Shown: one piece after another, positions 5,631 through 5,663 of the stretch
How the letters are laid out: the number at the start of each line of letters is the position of its first letter
Numbering within the stretch: position 1 is the stretch's first letter
NCBI GenBank assembly: GCA_001799045.1
Contig: MGRY01000145.1
Location: 1 to 5,663 of the forward strand
DNA from: Deltaproteobacteria bacterium RIFCSPLOWO2_02_56_12
Lineage (GTDB): Bacteria; Desulfobacterota; Binatia; UBA9968
Direction: 5' to 3'
Length of the DNA: 5,663 nucleotides
The notes under the pieces: model-generated
Databases searched by the model: none
What the model saw: only the letters and a program-made list of their open reading frames with translations
Told to the model about the DNA's origin: nothing
Program-made: the position numbers and the translations under genes

Positions 5631-5663
5631 CATTCTTTTTAATGTCACTTTGTTTATTTCGTT

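Noticed and set aside
1..5663. CRISPR array
   Set aside because: No regularly spaced direct repeats with unique spacers; the tandem repeat at 164-217 has only two adjacent copies within a coding sequence.

Overview
The window looks like a piece of a bacterial chromosome from an anaerobic or facultative respirer that makes many c-type cytochromes. Gene style (a NapC/NirT-like multiheme cytochrome, a heme-binding sensor kinase, a LuxR-type regulator, an ORF6N protein) resembles Desulfobacterota/Desulfuromonadales or neighbouring lineages such as NC10. This is an impression from protein style, not a measured placement. The DNA is moderately GC-rich by eye and densely coding.

Layout. Bases 1-409 (minus) hold the N-terminal 136 codons of an ORF6N-domain DNA-binding protein, cut by the window edge. 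Bases 410-647 are intergenic and contain two orphan Shine-Dalgarno-like sequences just past the cytochrome stop. Bases 648-2459 (minus) encode a 603-residue membrane-anchored cytochrome with three transmembrane helices and 13 candidate heme sites (12 CXXCH plus one CX3CH). Bases 2460-2628 are a divergent intergenic region with a short hairpin and a pair of direct repeats. Bases 2629-2940 (plus) encode a 103-residue membrane protein, the only plus-strand gene. Bases 2979-3632 (minus) encode a NarL/FixJ-type response regulator, and 3649-5493 (minus) encode its partner histidine kinase. Bases 5494-5663 are the leader of the two-component pair and contain a long imperfect inverted repeat of a dispersed-repeat type.

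How the parts may work together (inference). The kinase carries a CXXCH heme c motif inside its predicted periplasmic Cache-type sensor region. It is translated 16 bases ahead of the regulator, so the two form a transcriptional and functional pair. The adjacent multiheme cytochrome has the architecture of a quinol-linked electron-transfer protein. A plausible reading is a redox- or ligand-sensing circuit in which the periplasmic heme sensor controls the neighbouring cytochrome and perhaps the small membrane protein through the 2460-2628 region. The ORF6N gene is probably unrelated accessory DNA.
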